Assembly (NCBI RefSeq): GCF_022965805.1
Contig: NC_133101.1
Coordinates: 3,844,001 to 3,908,000 of the forward strand
Length of the DNA stretch: 64,000 bases
Direction of reading: 5' to 3'
Source of the DNA: Primulina eburnea
Lineage: Eukaryota > Streptophyta > Magnoliopsida > Lamiales > Gesneriaceae
In this document: piece after piece, positions 24,687 to 36,724 of the stretch
Numbering within the stretch: position 1 is the stretch's first letter
Layout: each line of letters begins with the position of its first letter
Notes under the pieces: generated by a model
What the model saw: the letters and a program-made list of their open reading frames with translations, nothing else
Databases searched by the model: none
What the model was told of the DNA's origin: nothing
Position numbers and translations under genes: made by a program

Positions 24687-27049
24687 CATGCATTGTTTTT
24701 GTTTCGTGACAAATATAGATATATGAGACCATAATAAAACTAATATGCATGGACAAGCATGTTGTATCATCGTACGTGTACTAGCAAATTTAAAAACTTT
24801 AATTGAAACTAAATAAATTATTTGAAAAGGGCTTTATTTTTTTCCCCAAAAGAATCGATTTTAGAGAGTCTTGTCCCCTTTTTTTATGCGTGTTGCTTCA
24901 TACTTGTAAGTTTGAGATGTTAATAACCAGGCGGAGCGAGTCACGAGTCACCCCTTTCAATAATTATAGCAACCTATGAGATCGCCATATAAATTAAAGA
25001 AGTAGGTAGACTTAAAGTTTTATTTATTTCTTTTTTTTTTTCAAGCATATAACTATCTTTATTTATTTAAGTAGAATCCACATAATAATCTTTTTTAGCT
25101 TTAAAATAATAAATTATACAAATTTCAATGAACTTTTGCTATTTTGTAAATCTCCAAAATTCAGTTAAATTGAACTTGGATCAAATGATTTACTTTGGGG
25201 GTGGATGGATTTCAAATTACATTGATGTTATGTATTTGAAACCCACAATTATTACTTTTAAAATTGTATAATTCTACATATAGTAGATATGAAATCCACT
25301 TGAATTTTTGTCCATTCAAATAAGATAAAGAATTTGATCAAATTCACTTGCATTTTGTTCATTCAAATAAATTAAAGAATTTGAAATCATTGTATTGAAA
25401 TACACCATCTTAAATCCATCAATTCAAGCACAACATTAGGTTGCGCTTGGATGAAAGGATTTTGAAGCTATAAATTCCAAATATATGGATTTTAGTTTCA
25501 TTTGCTTGTTTGGATGAATATATATAGAGAGAATTTCAAATTCATTATTCAAACCTTTATTCAAATCAAAGTCTTCTTTCTAAATCAAATTCATCAACTT
25601 AACCGCACCCTTAAAGATTTACTTAAAATTAAGCAAGACGCACATTAATTTTAATTTTTTTAAGTTTTTTGTGGAAGCAATTGAGCTCAATATTGTTGTT
25701 TGGATGGTTAAATTTCAACAAACTAAGTTTCTTTGATCTTGATCATTTGTGTTGTTATTGAGAGGTTTAAAAATGATGAGATTATGATGTTTAATCAACT
25801 CTTCAGTTTGTTTTCGAAATTATTGATTTATTTTGGAAACTTTGATAACCTAAGAGATTATGGTATCAAATTTGAAAATTATTGGTATTTTTAAAAAATA
25901 TATATATAATTTAAGTACGTCATTTCTGTATTGGAATTTTATGAATAAAATATTGTCTTGAAAAATAGGAGCTCAAATATATTGATATAGTTGCTATGAT
26001 CGCTGTGGTACAAAAATACTTTTTTAAAGAAAAGCTCTAATGGCTTATGCGGCCCTAGAGTTTGGTAAAATGCCTAAATAATAAGTGATTTTATAAATGT
26101 TAGCTTGCCTTGTACCATAGACTTACAGGAAAATTTGAAGTTAGGGAACAGAGGTAGATGAGATCCTATCTATATAGACACTATTCTTATTTCATTTCAA
26201 TGGGTAAGCTCTTGCCACACATACAATTTCACAAAAAAAAGTGGGGTCCTATATATGCATGGACAAATCTTGGTCATCCATCCTATCATGAGACAATGCC
26301 CACATGGGTAGGATGAAACAAACCGGGACAGGGTGCCTATAATTTTTTTTCTTTTATCTTAGTGGCGAGCTAAGTTTAGGTTTTAAGTGGTTAAAAATGT
26401 ATGATTTTTTGTTGATGACGGGTGAATCCACAATTGCTACTTTTCGATGTGTAATAAGTAAATCTTTGATTTAATGCAGTAGCCTTGAATGAATAATGAT
26501 TGACAAGGGGAGTAGTATAGATTCGAACATCATCTTATGTTACGATCAATTGATATAAGATAGATAAAATTTCTTGCATAATTTGAATGTGTGGAAAAAT
26601 GATCGATTATATAAGAATGTGCTTTATTTTGTCATTTTACACCTTAAAAGAGAACAATGCATGATTTATGTTGAACACATTCTCCAAAATCATGAACAAT
26701 CTTTGAATTACACTTCGATAGTAACATTCGACCATGGCCCCATGTGATGTATTATAAATAATGTAAAAGAACTACTAATTGTCGTGCATATTGTCATGCT
26801 TGTAAAAATATGACACTCACATATTATATGTATGTACTAATTGACTCCTTTGTTGGTAACCAAAGGATGGTGGTAACCTCATAACATACATTATTGGCCA
26901 ATGGTGATGGCAAAGAGAGGCCCCAAACACTTCTAGAAAGTTTTGGGCATGAGTGTCAACTATTTTGGTGTTTAGGACCAAGTTCTGTTTCGAATGAAAT
27001 GTTATTTAAATATGATTAAGATGTTATTAAATGATCAAGTTGAGCAATT
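24687..27049. other. Gene-free intergenic DNA
   Basis: AT-rich sequence with no supportable gene. Segments at about 25290-25600 repeat phrases such as GAATTTGATCAAATTCA and may be old repeats. Confidence 0.45.
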
Positions 27050-27910
27050 TAGGATCAGTGAGTTCGGAACCACCGAACTGAGATTGAAGCTTCCGAAGTC
27101 AGTTCGGAACATCTGAACCTGGCTAGCTAGCAAGACAAACTGTATGTTAAAAGTGCGTTGACACGTAGTAGCTCGGACCTACTGAACCCAAGATCAGATC
27201 TTCAAACTCACACATACAACTAAGAGTCAAAACAAGCATGATACACCACAACAACAGCAGTTCGACTGCGGACCATACGAACTTCATAATTTGATAAGAA
27301 TTTGAAGTCGATTCTCTATATTTCAGTCTATTTGAGTGTTTCCTATCCATATTATCGAGGCCCAGCAAGTAGCAAAGTGCTTACGAAGTTGCATCAGAGC
27401 TAGGCTTCAAGTTGCGGGAATTTCGACTTCAGTGAGCTATCGAAGGATGTAGGTATAGCTTCACAGCCTTAGTACATCAATGGGCTGTCGATCGACGACG
27501 TAGACATAACTAGGTTCAAGTTGCTTAGTATTTCTAGACCAGAGTTCTGAAATATGTAATGTATTGACTGAGATGGTTGGCATATTATACATTCTTCTTA
27601 TATATGCATTTTACTTGATATTCTTTGCAATGATTATGCCATGATATTATGTTGCATTACATTATCACGTTGAACCAGCATCCTTTGAGATACAATGTAG
27701 TATGGGGTTGCTCGGCCATTTTCTTTCATGGACGGATGGGCATCGAGAGTCACGGTGGCCGACGAGTCGAGCAGGGCTCTGAGGACCCGGGATATTCTAG
27801 TTTCACTCTTGAGAGTAGTGTGTTAACGAACTCTCATTTTAACTGCTACACAGGATGGTGCTCAGACCAGACTGCGCATGGTGATGATCCAATTTTGATC
27901 CCATATATCT
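27050..27910. repeat. Degenerate LTR-retroelement-like sequence
   Basis: A GC-balanced island in AT-rich DNA. It opens with repeated GTTCGGAAC-type words (27060-27120) and ends with a GATGGTGCTCAGACCAG block near 27853. The composition and phrasing remind me of plant Ty3/gypsy LTR sequence. No open frame of useful length, PBS or terminal repeats can be shown, so the call is tentative. Confidence 0.35.
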
Positions 27911-28009
27911 AGTACATGTTTCATGCATTTGCATATAGGTCTGTCTAGTACATTTTCAAAGCGCTTGTTGATTTATCAAAAGATATAGCTAGTAGTAATT
28001 GTGTAACTC

Positions 28010-28235
28010 AAATTTTTAAACGCACAAACATCTCAGCAACATGGTTCGATCGCTCTACCAATCAGAACAATTATTGCACCCAACAATATCCCTCCAATAA
28101 TTGCACTCCTTGTGATCAACGGGAATCGAACCGTGTCTGCTCTGACACTTGTAGGATAACGCTGCCGCTGTTACCAAAAGTTATGACTAGTCGTAATGGT
28201 GCAACTAATCTTTTAAACGCACAACAGCCAAACAC
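28010..28235 (-). repeat. Dispersed repeat, reverse-complement relative of 11510-12040
   Basis: Reverse-complemented, this segment reads CAGAGCAGACACGGTTCGATTCCC ... GGAGTGCAATTATTGGAGGG, then TATTGTTGGGTGCAATAATTGT, matching the middle of the repeat at about 11680-11770. The GGTTCGATTCCC word resembles a tRNA T-arm/B-box, so a tRNA-derived origin is one possibility. Confidence 0.5.
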
Positions 28236-28369
28236 CAGATTCGATCGCTATAGAATCCGATGTACATTAGTTAACAATATATATAAAAAAAACTTACTAG
28301 TATAATGTTCAAGAATTCGGTATCCGATTACATTAATAATAGCGGTTACACTCGTCATAAAAAAAAATA

Positions 28370-28475
28370 TATGTTTATAATATAATATATATTATAATAA
28401 ATACACGACTATATATATATATATAAACAATATATATATATATTATATATATATCTTATATCATATAAAATAATA
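28370..28475. repeat. AT-dinucleotide-rich tract
   Basis: Interrupted (TA)n runs about 155-260 bp upstream of the pyruvate-carrier start codon. Confidence 0.85.
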
Positions 28476-28555
28476 ATATATGTTTAATGAGTTTTACACA
28501 AAAAACACGACCTTTTATTATTATAATATATATAAATCATAGCTTCTCTCTTTGT

Positions 28556-28564
28556 CTATATAAG
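28556..28564 (+). promoter_or_regulatory. TATA box of the pyruvate-carrier gene
   Basis: CTATATAAG followed by a GC-balanced leader, 64-72 bp upstream of the ATG. Its sequence and position fit a plant TATA box with a leader of about 35-40 nt. Confidence 0.6.
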
Positions 28565-28627
28565 TGGGGCACCGCATGCTTTTGGCATAAGATAAATTGA
28601 AGAAAAGAAAACAAAGAAAAAAGCAAA

Positions 28628-28966
28628 ATGGTAAATTCCGAAGCTCCGGCTCTTTGGAACCACCCAGCGGGCCCGAAGACGATCCACTTCTGGGCTCCGA
28701 CGTTCAAGTGGGGCCTCAGCATAGCCAACGTATCCGACTTCTCCAAGCCGCCGGAGATGCTGTCGTATCCGCAGCAGGCGGTGATCGCTATCTCCGGCAT
28801 CATCTGGTCTCGCTACTGCTTCGTCATCAAACCATGGAACTGGAATCTCTTCGGCGTCAACTCCGCCATGTCCGCCACCGGATTCTACCAGCTGTTCAGG
28901 AAGGCCACACACGACTACCAAGCATCCGCCTCCGCCGCAGGAAGCATCGCCGGCGTAGATCGGTGA
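28628..28966 (+). CDS. Mitochondrial pyruvate carrier, MPC2-type, intronless
   Basis: A single open frame of 112 codons. LWNHPAGPKTIHFWAPTFKW near the N-terminus, SYPQQAV, then IIWSRYCFVIKPWNWNLFGVN and a C-terminal GFYQLFRK cover the whole MPC domain (about residues 8-95), with two to three short hydrophobic helices. The NHPAGPKTxxFWAP motif is the MPC2-type signature. Known: MPC1/MPC2 heterodimers carry pyruvate across the inner mitochondrial membrane; plant members include NRGA1, and naming differs between species, so I give no symbol. Length matches the family. The last 15-17 residues are Ala/Ser-rich and species-specific. GC-rich codon use contrasts with the AT-rich surroundings. No intron interrupts the frame, which raises the possibility of a retrocopy, but I see no poly-A tail or flanking duplication and a good TATA box is present. 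Confidence 0.93.
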   Translation: MVNSEAPALWNHPAGPKTIHFWAPTFKWGLSIANVSDFSKPPEMLSYPQQAVIAISGIIWSRYCFVIKPWNWNLFGVNSAMSATGFYQLFRKATHDYQASASAAGSIAGVDR

Positions 28967-29468
28967 ATTATTATATTAATTACCTCGTGTTTGATTAGCT
29001 GTCGTGCGAAATTGAAGTTTCGTGAAAAAATATCATAATATGAAGGTTAAAATCGTCCCAATAATCGAATTAAATCAACTGCATCATTTTATGTGAATAT
29101 TGTATAAATCATTCTCAGTTTTTATTGTATGGTAAATAAATTTTATATAATTGAAATTGGCAAATTTTAATGTTAATAAATTCAAGTAAATAGTAGTAGA
29201 AAGTGAAGTCGATAATTTTTTTTATTAAAAAAGTAGATAATTTTTTTTATTAAAAAAAGTAGATAATTTTTTTTCAAAGATAGAATCAGAAATTGGGCTG
29301 CCAACGATTTCTATACTATTAATTTGTGGATAAATCTAAATCTTTCTATAATTTTGAAGGGATCAACTAGGAATCTTCAACATTGTACAGCAGAATCTTT
29401 GACACCAACTACTGCTTGTTGGGTCATTTAATATCATACCTAACAAATCTGAAACATTTTTTTAAAAG
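28967..29468. other. 3' flank and intergenic DNA
   Basis: AT-rich sequence with a short tandem of TTAAAAAAGTAGATAATTTTT-like units at about 29206-29275; otherwise empty. Confidence 0.5.
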
Positions 29469-29648
29469 CGTGAGTATAATGTGAGATCGTCTCACGGATC
29501 TTAATCTGTGAAACAGGTCAACTATACCCATATTTACAATAAAAAGTAATATTCTTAACATAAAAAGTAATAGTTTTTCATTGATTACCCAAATAAGATA
29601 TCAGTCTCGCAAATACGACATGTGAGACCATCTCACATAAATTTTGTT
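29469..29648 (-). repeat. Mutator-like MITE copy
   Basis: Reverse copy, GTGAGTATAATGTGAGATCG ... CTCACATAAATTTTGTTT; moderately diverged. Confidence 0.8.
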
Positions 29649-30023
29649 TTTTTAAAAAAGGTAAATCGTCCTTAGTTTGCACCAATATCTTTTGGGTTTC
29701 GTCATTACGTTAACTTCATGTTTATTTAACTTTTAGTTTTATTTAGTTAGAGTGTTGATGTCTATAACATTATTCATCCATTATTTTTGATATCACGTCA
29801 GTATTCACGTTAAATAATAAGATTAGAAATTTAGAAAATAATGCAAATTTTCTGTACTCGGATCCAAGATGGATAATTAATGGATTAAATTCAAAATAGA
29901 ATAACTTAAAATGAGAAATTGACTAGTTTTTTCTACATATTAAGGAAATTAGATTTCACATGGTTATTTTTTATAACAAAATTAAGTAATAATAATATAA
30001 TCTAATATCTATATTATATAATA

Positions 30024-31157
30024 TGACAAAAACTTGTGTGAGTCGGTCTCACAGGTCGTATTTGTAAGATGGATCTCTTATTTGGGTCAACTATGAAAAA
30101 GTATTATTTTTTATGCTAAGAGTATTACTTTTTATTGTGAATATGGGTAGGGTTGACATGTCTCACAGCACTACAAGAAATTTGATCAATAATGACAAAA
30201 AAATAATGAGGGTACACAAAAGTGGTCATTACAAGAGTTTTTTTAATAAAAAAATCGCTAAATATAGCGACGGAAGGTGTTATCAAAACCGTCGCATCTA
30301 TAAACATTAGCGACGGTAAATGAACACCGTCGCAAATATAGCAATGGTTTTTCAAAGCTGTCGCTAAATATAGCGACGGTTTTTCAAAGCTGTCAATAAA
30401 TATAGCGACGGTTTGACTTTAATCTGTCGCAAAATTTAAATTAGCGACAGTCGAATAATAACCATCGCTAAAATGAGCGACGTTTTTTAAATTTGCGACA
30501 TTATTTTGTCAAACCGTTGCTACTAGCGACGGTTTAACCAAAAACCGTTGCACCATTTCTATAAATACCGCCATTTCCCTCTACAACACTTCACAACACT
30601 TAAAAATTTTCTTTCTCACACAAATTTACCTCTTCACAAAACACTTAAAATTTTTCTCTATTACACAATTTTACCATATCACTTTAATTTTTTTTCACCA
30701 CTTAATAACACTTAAAATTTTTTACTTTTACATAATTTTACTACTTAACAATACTTAAAATTTTCTTTTTTACAAAATTTTAGTTTCTATTTTTTGTTTT
30801 ATTAGATTTATTAAATTAATAAAATTATTATTTTTTATTTTACGAAACAAATTAGCGACGGATAACATAAACAAAACCGTTGCGAAAATTAGCGACGGAT
30901 TATAAAACTGTCGCTTATTTGGCGACGGATTAGAAATCCGTCGCTACCTTTAGTGACGGGACCTCATTCCCCTCATTAATAACCTTTACCTACGAGGGCA
31001 ATAACGACGGTCCATGACGGGAAATTTCCCGTCATTAAAAGTATTTAATGACGGGATTTGATTATGTAGTGATGGATGATATTTCCCGTCACTAAAGGTC
31101 CATTTTCTTGTAGTGCAGATTAAAATATGTGAGACGGTCTCGCATGAGACCCACTTA
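30024..31157 (+). repeat. Mutator-like MITE split by a CACTA element
   Basis: The left part (30024-30168) runs GACAAAAACTTGTGTGAGTC to CTCACAG. The right part (31116-31157) resumes CAGATTAAAATATGTGAGACGG and ends GAGACCCACTT. Removing the insertion and one CAG restores a normal forward family member. Flanks ATATAATAT and ATACAATAT are a near-perfect 9-bp duplication for the outer MITE. Confidence 0.9.
30169..31115. mobile_element. Non-autonomous CACTA (En/Spm) transposon, 947 bp
   Basis: Begins CACTACAAGAAAT and ends TTTTCTTGTAGTG, the canonical CACTA terminal inverted repeat. It is flanked on both sides by CAG (30166-30168 and 31116-31118), the 3-bp duplication expected of the superfamily. 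Both subterminal regions are packed with TAGCGACGG-type motifs in both orientations (about 30255-30550 and 30855-31090), as expected for transposase-binding repeats. The AT-rich middle has no transposase frame, so movement would need an autonomous relative elsewhere. Orientation cannot be assigned. Confidence 0.93.
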
Positions 31158-33509
31158 TACAATATTATAAACGACGAACTGATTTGATATGTCAACGTGG
31201 TATCAAAATATTTTTCCAATGTTGCCCCTCATATTACATGTCGTGTAACCTTCATTGGCTTTTAGGATTGGGCAAATTTATCACTAATGTCCCCACCCAC
31301 CCCCCACCCAACCTCTTGAAAATGATACAAATCTACACACTTAATTAGGTATACATTTCATTCGATTTGTGGAAACAATTTGCCACGACAAAACAACCAT
31401 ATATAAGGTACAAAAAATCCGCCAATATATTTTACATCTCCAAGAAAATTATTTCTTGCTGTCATGACAAAACAATTACTAAAAAGTTTCTACCAAGTGC
31501 CGATTACTTATGACTTATCTGATATCGTTAAAATCTCAATTTCAAGATCAAATATCGAGTACGAGATTCAATTATAACAGTCTTTCTTACTCGCATGTCC
31601 AGGTGTCCTAAGCTCTCAAACTACATATGTTTTCCTAAAATGCTCAACTTATATGTCAGTTGCAAAATCAACTGCTGAAAAGCAAGACATATTAATATAA
31701 ATACTTTATATATAGAATATCTATCCCTAAATAATTTGATTAAATTGAAAAGGATTTTGAATTATTGTTGGGATTGGATTCAATTTGTGGATAGTGATTT
31801 ATTATTTGGGTTTTAGTTTGACATTTTATTTGGGCTTTGGTAGATTTATATATGGGCTTCCCTTTAAATAAATGAACTTCCGTGCAAACATTTTTACTGG
31901 ACTTCAGATTAGAATAACAAATATGACAGATAACTCAGTCTTCCAATTATTAATAAATACTTGTAATTCTTATGTTGAAATGTGCTATTTTTTAAATTTA
32001 AAATGATGTAATTTTTTTGTGAAATGGGTTAATATTTTCATTTGAAGATTAATTTATTTTAGTGAGTTAATCAGACCAATTTTAATTAGTATTAGAGAGA
32101 TTCTTTATATAATAATATTAAATATAAATATTATTATTATTATTATTATTAGAGTATAAATAATAAAGATATATTTACTATTTGGATGAAAAGGAAAATA
32201 AAACCATCAAAATTTATGAATTTAAAATTAGCCATAGAAATAATTAGGGTGCTTTCCATCTAAAACGATATCTGAGTATACGCAGCATGCTCCAAAGTTG
32301 GATCTCACTGCACAGAGGGAAAAAAAATTAATATTGATAGTTAATGTTTCATATATCTGTCCTTTTAATTTCTTGATAACATGTCCCCTCGATGAGGTTC
32401 TTTTAAGCATGTAAGAGTAAGGATAACAATGAGTTTGAATTTGGGTGAGATTTCATATCTTTTTATTCATTTCCATTTATTATATCTATCATCATCTTCA
32501 TACTAGTCGAATCAAGTATCATATTACAGCCTACAATTATATTTTCAAATTTTAATTATTTCGATGAAACTATGCATATTTACCAAATTATGATCAAGAG
32601 AAAAAATTAAAGATAAAAAAATATTATCAAACTAAACATCCCAGAAGAAATAAAAAAAAATATAAATAATTCATCTCAACACCATTATCTTACGAAAATA
32701 ATATTAGATATATAATAATAATTTTATTCATTTCACCAAACTATCATCATTCATCAAAAGTTTATTAGAATTAACATTTCTTATATATATAAATTGTTTT
32801 AATCATTTGTCATATTGACATATAATTTATTGTCGATTTTTTTTTAAAACATAGATGAATATAAAGTTTTCAATATACATTTATTGTATTTTATTTAGGT
32901 ATGGTGTTTAGTACGTTTAATTTATAATAATTCGTTAAAATGAAACTTGTTTGAGTTATAACACGATTTTGAGCATCAAGTGTAACAAATTATTTGTCCC
33001 TTCTTGAAATAATCGAGTACAAAAAATCTCTCCATACCCTCCTTTATTCAAGTCTAGTATCGAATTTTCAAACAGGTTAAAGTGGAAATCATCTTCCTAA
33101 GATACAAAACTGGAGTTTGATTAATTGAATCGAAGACCATGCACGTGTAAAAGACACAAATAAACGTGTCGTATTATAGATAACATTTATATAAACTAAT
33201 TTCAAAAGATCATACCCTATTTTACAAAAATATTATAATTAATTTGACACTTCAAGCTACTTAAAAATATATATTTATTCACTAAATCAAATTTTCAAAC
33301 AAATATATATATTTTTTAAAAACAATAATGAAATTGTAATTAAATGTGCTCTAATTAAAGTCAGAGAACATCAATATAATAATTTCATGATATCAACATA
33401 CTAAATTTTAGTTTTATTTATTTAATTTTTATAATTGTTGGTGATATTATTGTTTTTTAAATAAAGATAAAAAGTTTAAGTGACTAAAAGAATAACATAA
33501 TAGAGGAAA
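31158..33509. other. Gene-free AT-rich intergenic DNA
   Basis: No supportable gene or well-formed repeat in about 2.3 kb; a short ATT-trinucleotide run lies at about 32130-32150. Confidence 0.5.
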
Positions 33510-33691
33510 GGCAAAAACTTGTGTGAGACGGTCTCACGGGTCAAATTTTGTGAGACGGATCTTTATATGGGTAATCCATGAAATAGTATTGCTTTTTATG
33601 CTAAGAGTACTACTTTTTATGGTGAATATGAGTAGGGTTGACCCGTCTCACAGATTGAGATCCGTGAGACGATCTCACATGAGACCTACTC
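33510..33691 (+). repeat. Mutator-like MITE, 182 bp, with exact 9-bp TSD
   Basis: GGCAAAAACTTGTGTGAGAC ... GAGACCTACTC, bracketed by TAGAGGAAA at 33501-33509 and 33692-33700. The length is identical to the copies at 15909 and 16107. Confidence 0.93.
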
Positions 33692-33892
33692 TAGAGGAAA
33701 TATATTGAGTGCTCGACTTTTAAACATAAAATGTAGCCACCCTAAAAACATAATTGACGATTCCTGCTAACCCTTGATTATGTTTGATCCTTATCAAAAT
33801 CTTAAATTCAAATATATCATAAGAATGTATTCTAGATACGTACAATCGAACTTTCACCAAATCTATACAAAAATGAACATATAATATCAAAG

Positions 33893-34073
33893 AATAAGTC
33901 TCTTGTGAGACAGTCTCACGAATCTTTATCTGTGAAACGGGTCAATCCTACCGATATTAACAATAAAAAGTAATATTCATAACATAAAAAGTGATATTTT
34001 TTTCATTGATAACCTAAATAAAAGATTCGTCTCACAAAATACGACTCGTGAGACCGTCTCACAAATTTTTGAC
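33893..34073 (-). repeat. Mutator-like MITE copy
   Basis: Reverse copy, AATAAGTCTCTTGTGAGACAG ... GTCTCACAAATTTTTGAC, slightly eroded at both ends. Confidence 0.8.
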
Positions 34074-34319
34074 AATACCCAAATATAACCCTGTGTGATA
34101 TTATCAGGATATTAACCAAAAATATTTGTAACATCATATGTCTTGTATCCTTGAATAATGACTAAGAGAACATTGATTTGAGATTCATATGTTCAGTTTT
34201 TTTATAATAATGTGAAAAAAAAATACATGACTAAAATCTTTAATAATATAAAAATAGTATAAATATAAATATAAATATAAGATACAAAAATATGTGACTA
34301 AGAGAATATTAAACTTTTA

Positions 34320-34797
34320 CGCTGCGTTTGGTTTGGAAGATTAGGTATGTTTATTTTTTTTAATCAACATAATCACTTGTTTGGTACGTTTTTTATTTAA
34401 TCAAGCCAATCCCTCATATAAATGACTAAGTTATATTAGGTAGATTAAAATAATACCTCCTCATACCCTAAGATTATTTATCTCACTCTTAATCATCTTA
34501 TTTTTCCAATTTTACCCTTCTCCTAAATCCAAACTCACCACCACTTCCTTCCATCGACCGCCCACCGACAACCCTCGCGCCGGCCACCGCCAACCGCCGC
34601 CGTTTCCGACCGTCCACCGTCAGCCACTGACCTCCGCACGCCGCTTTCGATCGACCGCCGCCGCTTCCGATCGACAACCGCCGATCTTCGCCTCTGATCG
34701 CCGCCACAACCGACGACGAAAAAATAGAAGGATAATTTTGTCAATTAATCAAAAAATGATTAATTATCTCATTCTTAACCATCATATCAAACATAAT
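34320..34797. repeat. MITE-like repeat with a GC-rich core
   Basis: Opens CGCTGCGTTTGGTTTGG, a phrase typical of plant hAT/Harbinger MITE ends, and closes near ATCATATCAAACATAAT. Between them lies a GC-rich CGCCG/CCACCG core (34550-34720) with no stop on the minus strand but low complexity. The right end is abutted by the LTR retrotransposon, which probably inserted in or beside it. Superfamily uncertain. Confidence 0.45.
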
Positions 34798-35497
34798 TGA
34801 TACCCCTGTAAGAGCCCGGGTCATGGATGACCCGGAATATCAAATGGATTCCCAAAACCGAGTGAGTCTGCAGATGGATTCTTCTGGAGCCGGGCAGGAG
34901 AAAGCCCATGCTCTACTCTCCGGGCAGTCATAGGCCCGGTCTCTTGTAATCTCCCGGGAACTTTCTACCCGGGCCACCTCGATATGAGCACCGCACTCGA
35001 GTATACTAGCAGAATAGGGTGTGGGTGACTGCCCTATCTCTGACACCAGGCCGATGGGTTGACAAAATCAGATAGACGGGATGTCACTAGTATATGAATT
35101 GACGTATTAGGATATAGGGTACAGTCAGCCGCTCTACTATAATTGGTAGGTAGCACGGAGAACGAGGTCATCATTACTTTTTCTACTATAAATATCAGGT
35201 TCTCTCTTTACATTTATATTCATTCATTCACACCAATATCACAGCCATCACTTGGCTACATTGGTTTTATTGCTTGAGTACTCTGCTGACTTAAGCATCG
35301 GAGTGGTCACGCCGGACACCCCTCCGGCGCCCATTCACGAGTTCCTTTCCTTGTTTACAGGTTACAGCTGAGGTCATATTGCAGAGATATATCTTCATCA
35401 CAAATATAGTCCTTGCTCAGTTTCCTTCATTATAAATTATTGATTCGATCCGGTGGAGCACCCGACCCCGCTCACCCATTTCGCCCGGATCGCATCA
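34798..35497 (+). repeat. 5' LTR
   Basis: 700 bp, TG...CA bounded. TTCTACTATAAATATCAGG near 35181-35199 is a likely LTR TATA box, followed by an ACATTTATATTCATTCATTC leader-like stretch. Confidence 0.93.
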
Positions 35498-35498
35498 T

Positions 35499-35515
35499 TG
35501 GCGCCGTCTATGGGA
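35499..35515 (+). other. Primer-binding site of the LTR retrotransposon
   Basis: TGGCGCCGTCTATGGGA begins one base after the 5' LTR. This is the usual position and general form for plant Ty3/gypsy elements; the tRNA identity is not assigned here. Confidence 0.75.
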
Positions 35516-35864
35516 AAGTGAGTTCAAGACGTAGATATGGTTTCCATTCAGAACTCAAGTCCGACCAGCTCGGCACTCAGATTTTATGTGGGTTTTATAC
35601 GGGCTCAAAGCTCAGCAGCTATCCCGGATTGGCATGGAAGAACATTTTCTATGCACTCATTAGCATACAGCTATATTAGTCACCTAATTTAGCTCAACCA
35701 GAGAAGTTCCACTCTACCGAAAATGAATTTGGATTCAATATTTCCAGGTTAGTAATTTGGTTTTAAACTAATATAGCAGGAGAAGCAAAATCTTGAAAGT
35801 CCGGGAGACACGAGGCCCCGACACTATATCTTAAGTCCGGGAGGTATGAGGCCCCGACATCCTA

Positions 35865-36715
35865 TTTTAAGTCCAGGGATCCGTACCCTGGCTCGGGACT
35901 CCGTACCTCGACCATTTATGAAGGTCCAGGCTCCGCACCCTGGTTATCTATTAAGTCCAGGGATCCGTACCCTGGCTCGGGGCTCCGTACCTCGACCATT
36001 TATGAAGGCCAGGGCTCCGCACCCTGGTTATCTATTAAGTCCAGGGATCCGTACCCTGGCTCGGGGCTCCGTACCTCGACCATTTATGAAGGCCAGGGCT
36101 CCGCACCCTGGTTATCTATTAAGCCCAGGGATCCGTACCCTGGCTCGGGGATCCGTACCTCGACCATTTATGAAGACCAGGGCTCCGCACCCTGTTTATC
36201 TATTAAGCCCAGGGATCCGTACCCTGGCTCGGGGCTCCGTACCTCGACCATTTATGAAGGCCAGGGCTCCGCACCCTGGTTATCTATTAAGTCCAGGGAT
36301 CCGTACCCTGGCTCGGGGCTCCATACCTCGACCATTTATGAAGGCCAGGGCTCCGCACCCTGGTTATCTATTAAGCCCAGGGATCCGTACCCTGGCTCGA
36401 GGCTCCGTACCTCGATCATTTATGAAGGCCAAGGCTCCGCACCTTGGTTATTTAGAAGCCCAGGGTTCTCAAACCTGGCTCGGGGCTCCGCACCTCGACC
36501 ACTCCCAAGTCCTGGGACATGCTCCCCGGCCCAAGGCTCCGCATCTTGGTTATTTAGAAGCTCATGGTTCTCAAATCTGGCTCGGAGCTCCGCACCTCGA
36601 CCACTCCCAAGTCCTGGGACATGCTCCCCGGCCCAAGGCTCCTCATCTTGGTTATTTAGAAGCCCAGGGTTCTCAAACCTGTCTCGGGGCTCCGCAACTC
36701 GACCATTCCTAAGTC
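35865..36715 (+). repeat. Internal minisatellite arrays of the LTR retrotransposon
   Basis: About seven copies of an 87-bp unit (with phrases GGATCCGTACCCTGGCTCGG and CCATTTATGAAGGCCAGGG) occupy 35870-36440. About 2.5 copies of a 102-bp unit (GGCTCCGCACCTCGACCACTC, AAGTCCTGGGACATGC) follow to about 36710. Because 87 and 102 are multiples of three, a stop-free frame of 288 codons (35846-36712) arises, giving 29- and 34-residue protein repeats. I regard this frame as a by-product of the tandem array, not as a demonstrated gene. Confidence 0.9.
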
Positions 36716-36724
36716 CGGGAGATA

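Noticed and set aside
28556..28921. 121-codon frame on the minus strand across the pyruvate-carrier gene
   Set aside because: It is the GC-rich antisense shadow of the MPC coding sequence and has no recognisable motif.
34498..34744. Two overlapping Arg/Gly-rich frames on the minus strand
   Set aside because: Low-complexity GC core of a MITE-like repeat; no domain, no splice context.
35846..36712. 288-codon open frame read as a repetitive protein gene
   Set aside because: It coincides with the 87/102-bp minisatellite inside an LTR element; the unit lengths divisible by three explain the absence of stops. No supporting start context or domain.
35865..36715. CRISPR-like regularly spaced repeats
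   Set aside because: The repeats are direct tandems with no unique spacers, inside a plant LTR retrotransposon.
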